The notes under the pieces were generated by a model that saw only the letters and a list, made by a program, of their open reading frames with translations, was not told the DNA's origin and did not search any database. This document shows, in pieces, positions 5,606-6,126 of a stretch of 6,126 bases of DNA (positions are counted from its first letter, which is position 1; each line of letters begins with the position of its first letter). The stretch spans positions 1 to 6,126 of the forward strand of contig VRUF01000180.1 of the NCBI GenBank assembly GCA_019456245.1. Reading direction: 5' to 3'. Origin of the DNA: Planctomycetota bacterium. Its GTDB lineage: Bacteria > Planctomycetota > Phycisphaerae > Sedimentisphaerales > Anaerohalosphaeraceae. The position numbers and the translations under genes were made by a program.

Positions 5606-5751
5606 TGAACTATATTGCAAAGATAGACGAGATCGGGCTGCTTGCCCCGCCTTTTGACGATGAACCGGTTGCAGTCGATGAAAGCAGGCGGCTTTGGCTG
5701 GACAGGTGGACGGGGCTTGCCATACTGCTGGTGCTTTTAGTGGAGATGTAA
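5605..5751 (+). CDS. Small 48-residue protein with a C-terminal hydrophobic segment
   Basis: This short gene starts at ATG 5605, overlapping the previous stop (TAATG), with TAGGAAAGG (5589-5597) ending seven bases upstream. The first 27 residues are polar to acidic (MNYIAKIDEIGLLAPP then FDDEPVAVDES). Residues 28-35 (RRLWLDRW) are amphipathic and basic/aromatic. Residues 36-48 (TGLAILLVLLVEM) form a single short hydrophobic run at the very C-terminus. The run is shorter than a full membrane span (about 12 residues), so membrane insertion is possible but unproven. Good ribosome site, overlap with the gene before and tight spacing to the gene after (2 bases) support it as real. I know of no family for it. 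A holin is unlikely because one such short segment is at the extreme end. Confidence 0.55.
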   Translation: MNYIAKIDEIGLLAPPFDDEPVAVDESRRLWLDRWTGLAILLVLLVEM

Positions 5752-5753
5752 TA

Positions 5754-6126
5754 ATGACGGGTGCAGAAGTATTAAGCATAATAATCCAGCGGCTTGGGAC
5801 CAACTGCGGGATAACGAGTATCAACAGAGAACTGCAAAGCGTTCTATATGACATATCAAGCCGAGCAGATTTTCTGACGGCGGTTTCGCAGGTAGTTACA
5901 TCTGATGGAACAGCAGAGTATGATGAGCCTGCGGGTTTAAAGCAGGTGTATGAATGCTTTGTTTCCGGCTCTGCGCCGCTGGAGGAAAAGACGTACCGCG
6001 ATTATCTTGCATACCTGGCTGAAGATGGTTCGGCAGGCGAACCGACGATGTTTGCCAAGCGGCATAGCAAGCTATATTTCTGGCCGGTACCGGATGGCGC
6101 GTATACTGTGAATGTGGATTATGCAA
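5754..6126 (+). CDS. Putative head-to-tail adaptor/connector protein, truncated by window
   Basis: The frame is open from ATG 5754 to the right edge (124 codons plus one base); GGAG at 5742-5745 is eight bases upstream. The N-terminus (MTGAEVLSIIIQRLGTNCGI, then TSINRELQSVLYDISSRADF) forms helices typical of adaptor proteins that begin with a small helical bundle. Then a beta-rich segment runs TAVSQVVTSDGTAEYDEP, GLKQVYECFVSGSAPLEEKT, GEPTMFAKRHSKLYFWPVPD and GAYTVNVDYA. The order ..T..G...Y.(L)P.....V..V.....PL......, then G.P..(F/Y)......(I/L)...P.PDG.YTV.V.Y, is the pattern of SU10/P22 gp4-like phage neck adaptor proteins that bridge the portal to the tail. The rest lies outside the window. 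The call rests on motif resemblance and on its place after the portal-capsid genes; no search was made. Confidence 0.65.
   Translation, partial: MTGAEVLSIIIQRLGTNCGITSINRELQSVLYDISSRADFLTAVSQVVTSDGTAEYDEPAGLKQVYECFVSGSAPLEEKTYRDYLAYLAEDGSAGEPTMFAKRHSKLYFWPVPDGAYTVNVDYA

Noticed and set aside
5255..5854. Minus-strand open frame of 199 codons over three + strand genes
   Set aside because: The + strand genes have ribosome sites, tight overlaps and phage-like patterns; the antisense product is Arg/Ser/Leu-rich without recognisable domains.

Overview
The window is a piece of the virion-assembly block of a tailed double-stranded DNA bacteriophage or prophage. All genes are on the + strand and tightly packed. 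Gene order and protein signatures point to a short-tailed or otherwise non-HK97-portal phage: a P22-type portal (C-terminal part), a small acidic scaffold-like protein, and a major capsid protein of the N4-gp56/DUF4043 type. A group of unfamiliar genes follows, and the window ends in a head-to-tail adaptor-like protein cut by the right edge. The host cannot be named. Shine-Dalgarno sites (AAAGGG, AAGGA, AGGGA, GGAG) show an ordinary bacterial translation system. Hand-counted GC is mixed, around 55-62% in parts of the capsid gene and around 33-45% in genes just after it.

Layout. 1-1309: portal, 5' end missing. 1310-1408: 99-base spacer with a small perfect inverted repeat. 1409-2056: scaffold-like protein. 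2081-3205: major capsid protein. 3206-3361: 156-base gene-free gap holding a long nested stem-loop (3224-3298). 3362-4018: cysteine-rich, glycine-rich, probably beta-structured virion or fibre protein. 4028-4537: small protein resembling a glycosyltransferase-A core with a DGD motif. 4534-4833: helical protein with a histone-H1-like lysine tail. 4835-5122: unknown 95-residue protein. 5135-5605: phage structural-type protein with a C-terminal segment of a recurrent phage style. 5605-5751: 48-residue peptide with a C-terminal hydrophobic segment. 5754-6126: adaptor or connector, truncated by the window.

How it works together. Portal, scaffold and capsid protein build the procapsid; the adaptor at the right edge would join the portal to the tail. 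The genes between 3362 and 5122 look like an accessory insert in this conserved order: lower GC, no recognisable core morphogenesis function, and a structured RNA-like element at their left boundary. One speculative reading is virion decoration (fibre plus glycosyltransferase) with a DNA-binding or capsid-internal basic protein. Start/stop overlaps (ATGA at 4534, TAATG at 5603) and 1-12 base gaps suggest co-transcription and translational coupling from 3362 to the right edge. I found no convincing promoter, intrinsic terminator, tRNA, CRISPR array, insertion sequence or integrase.
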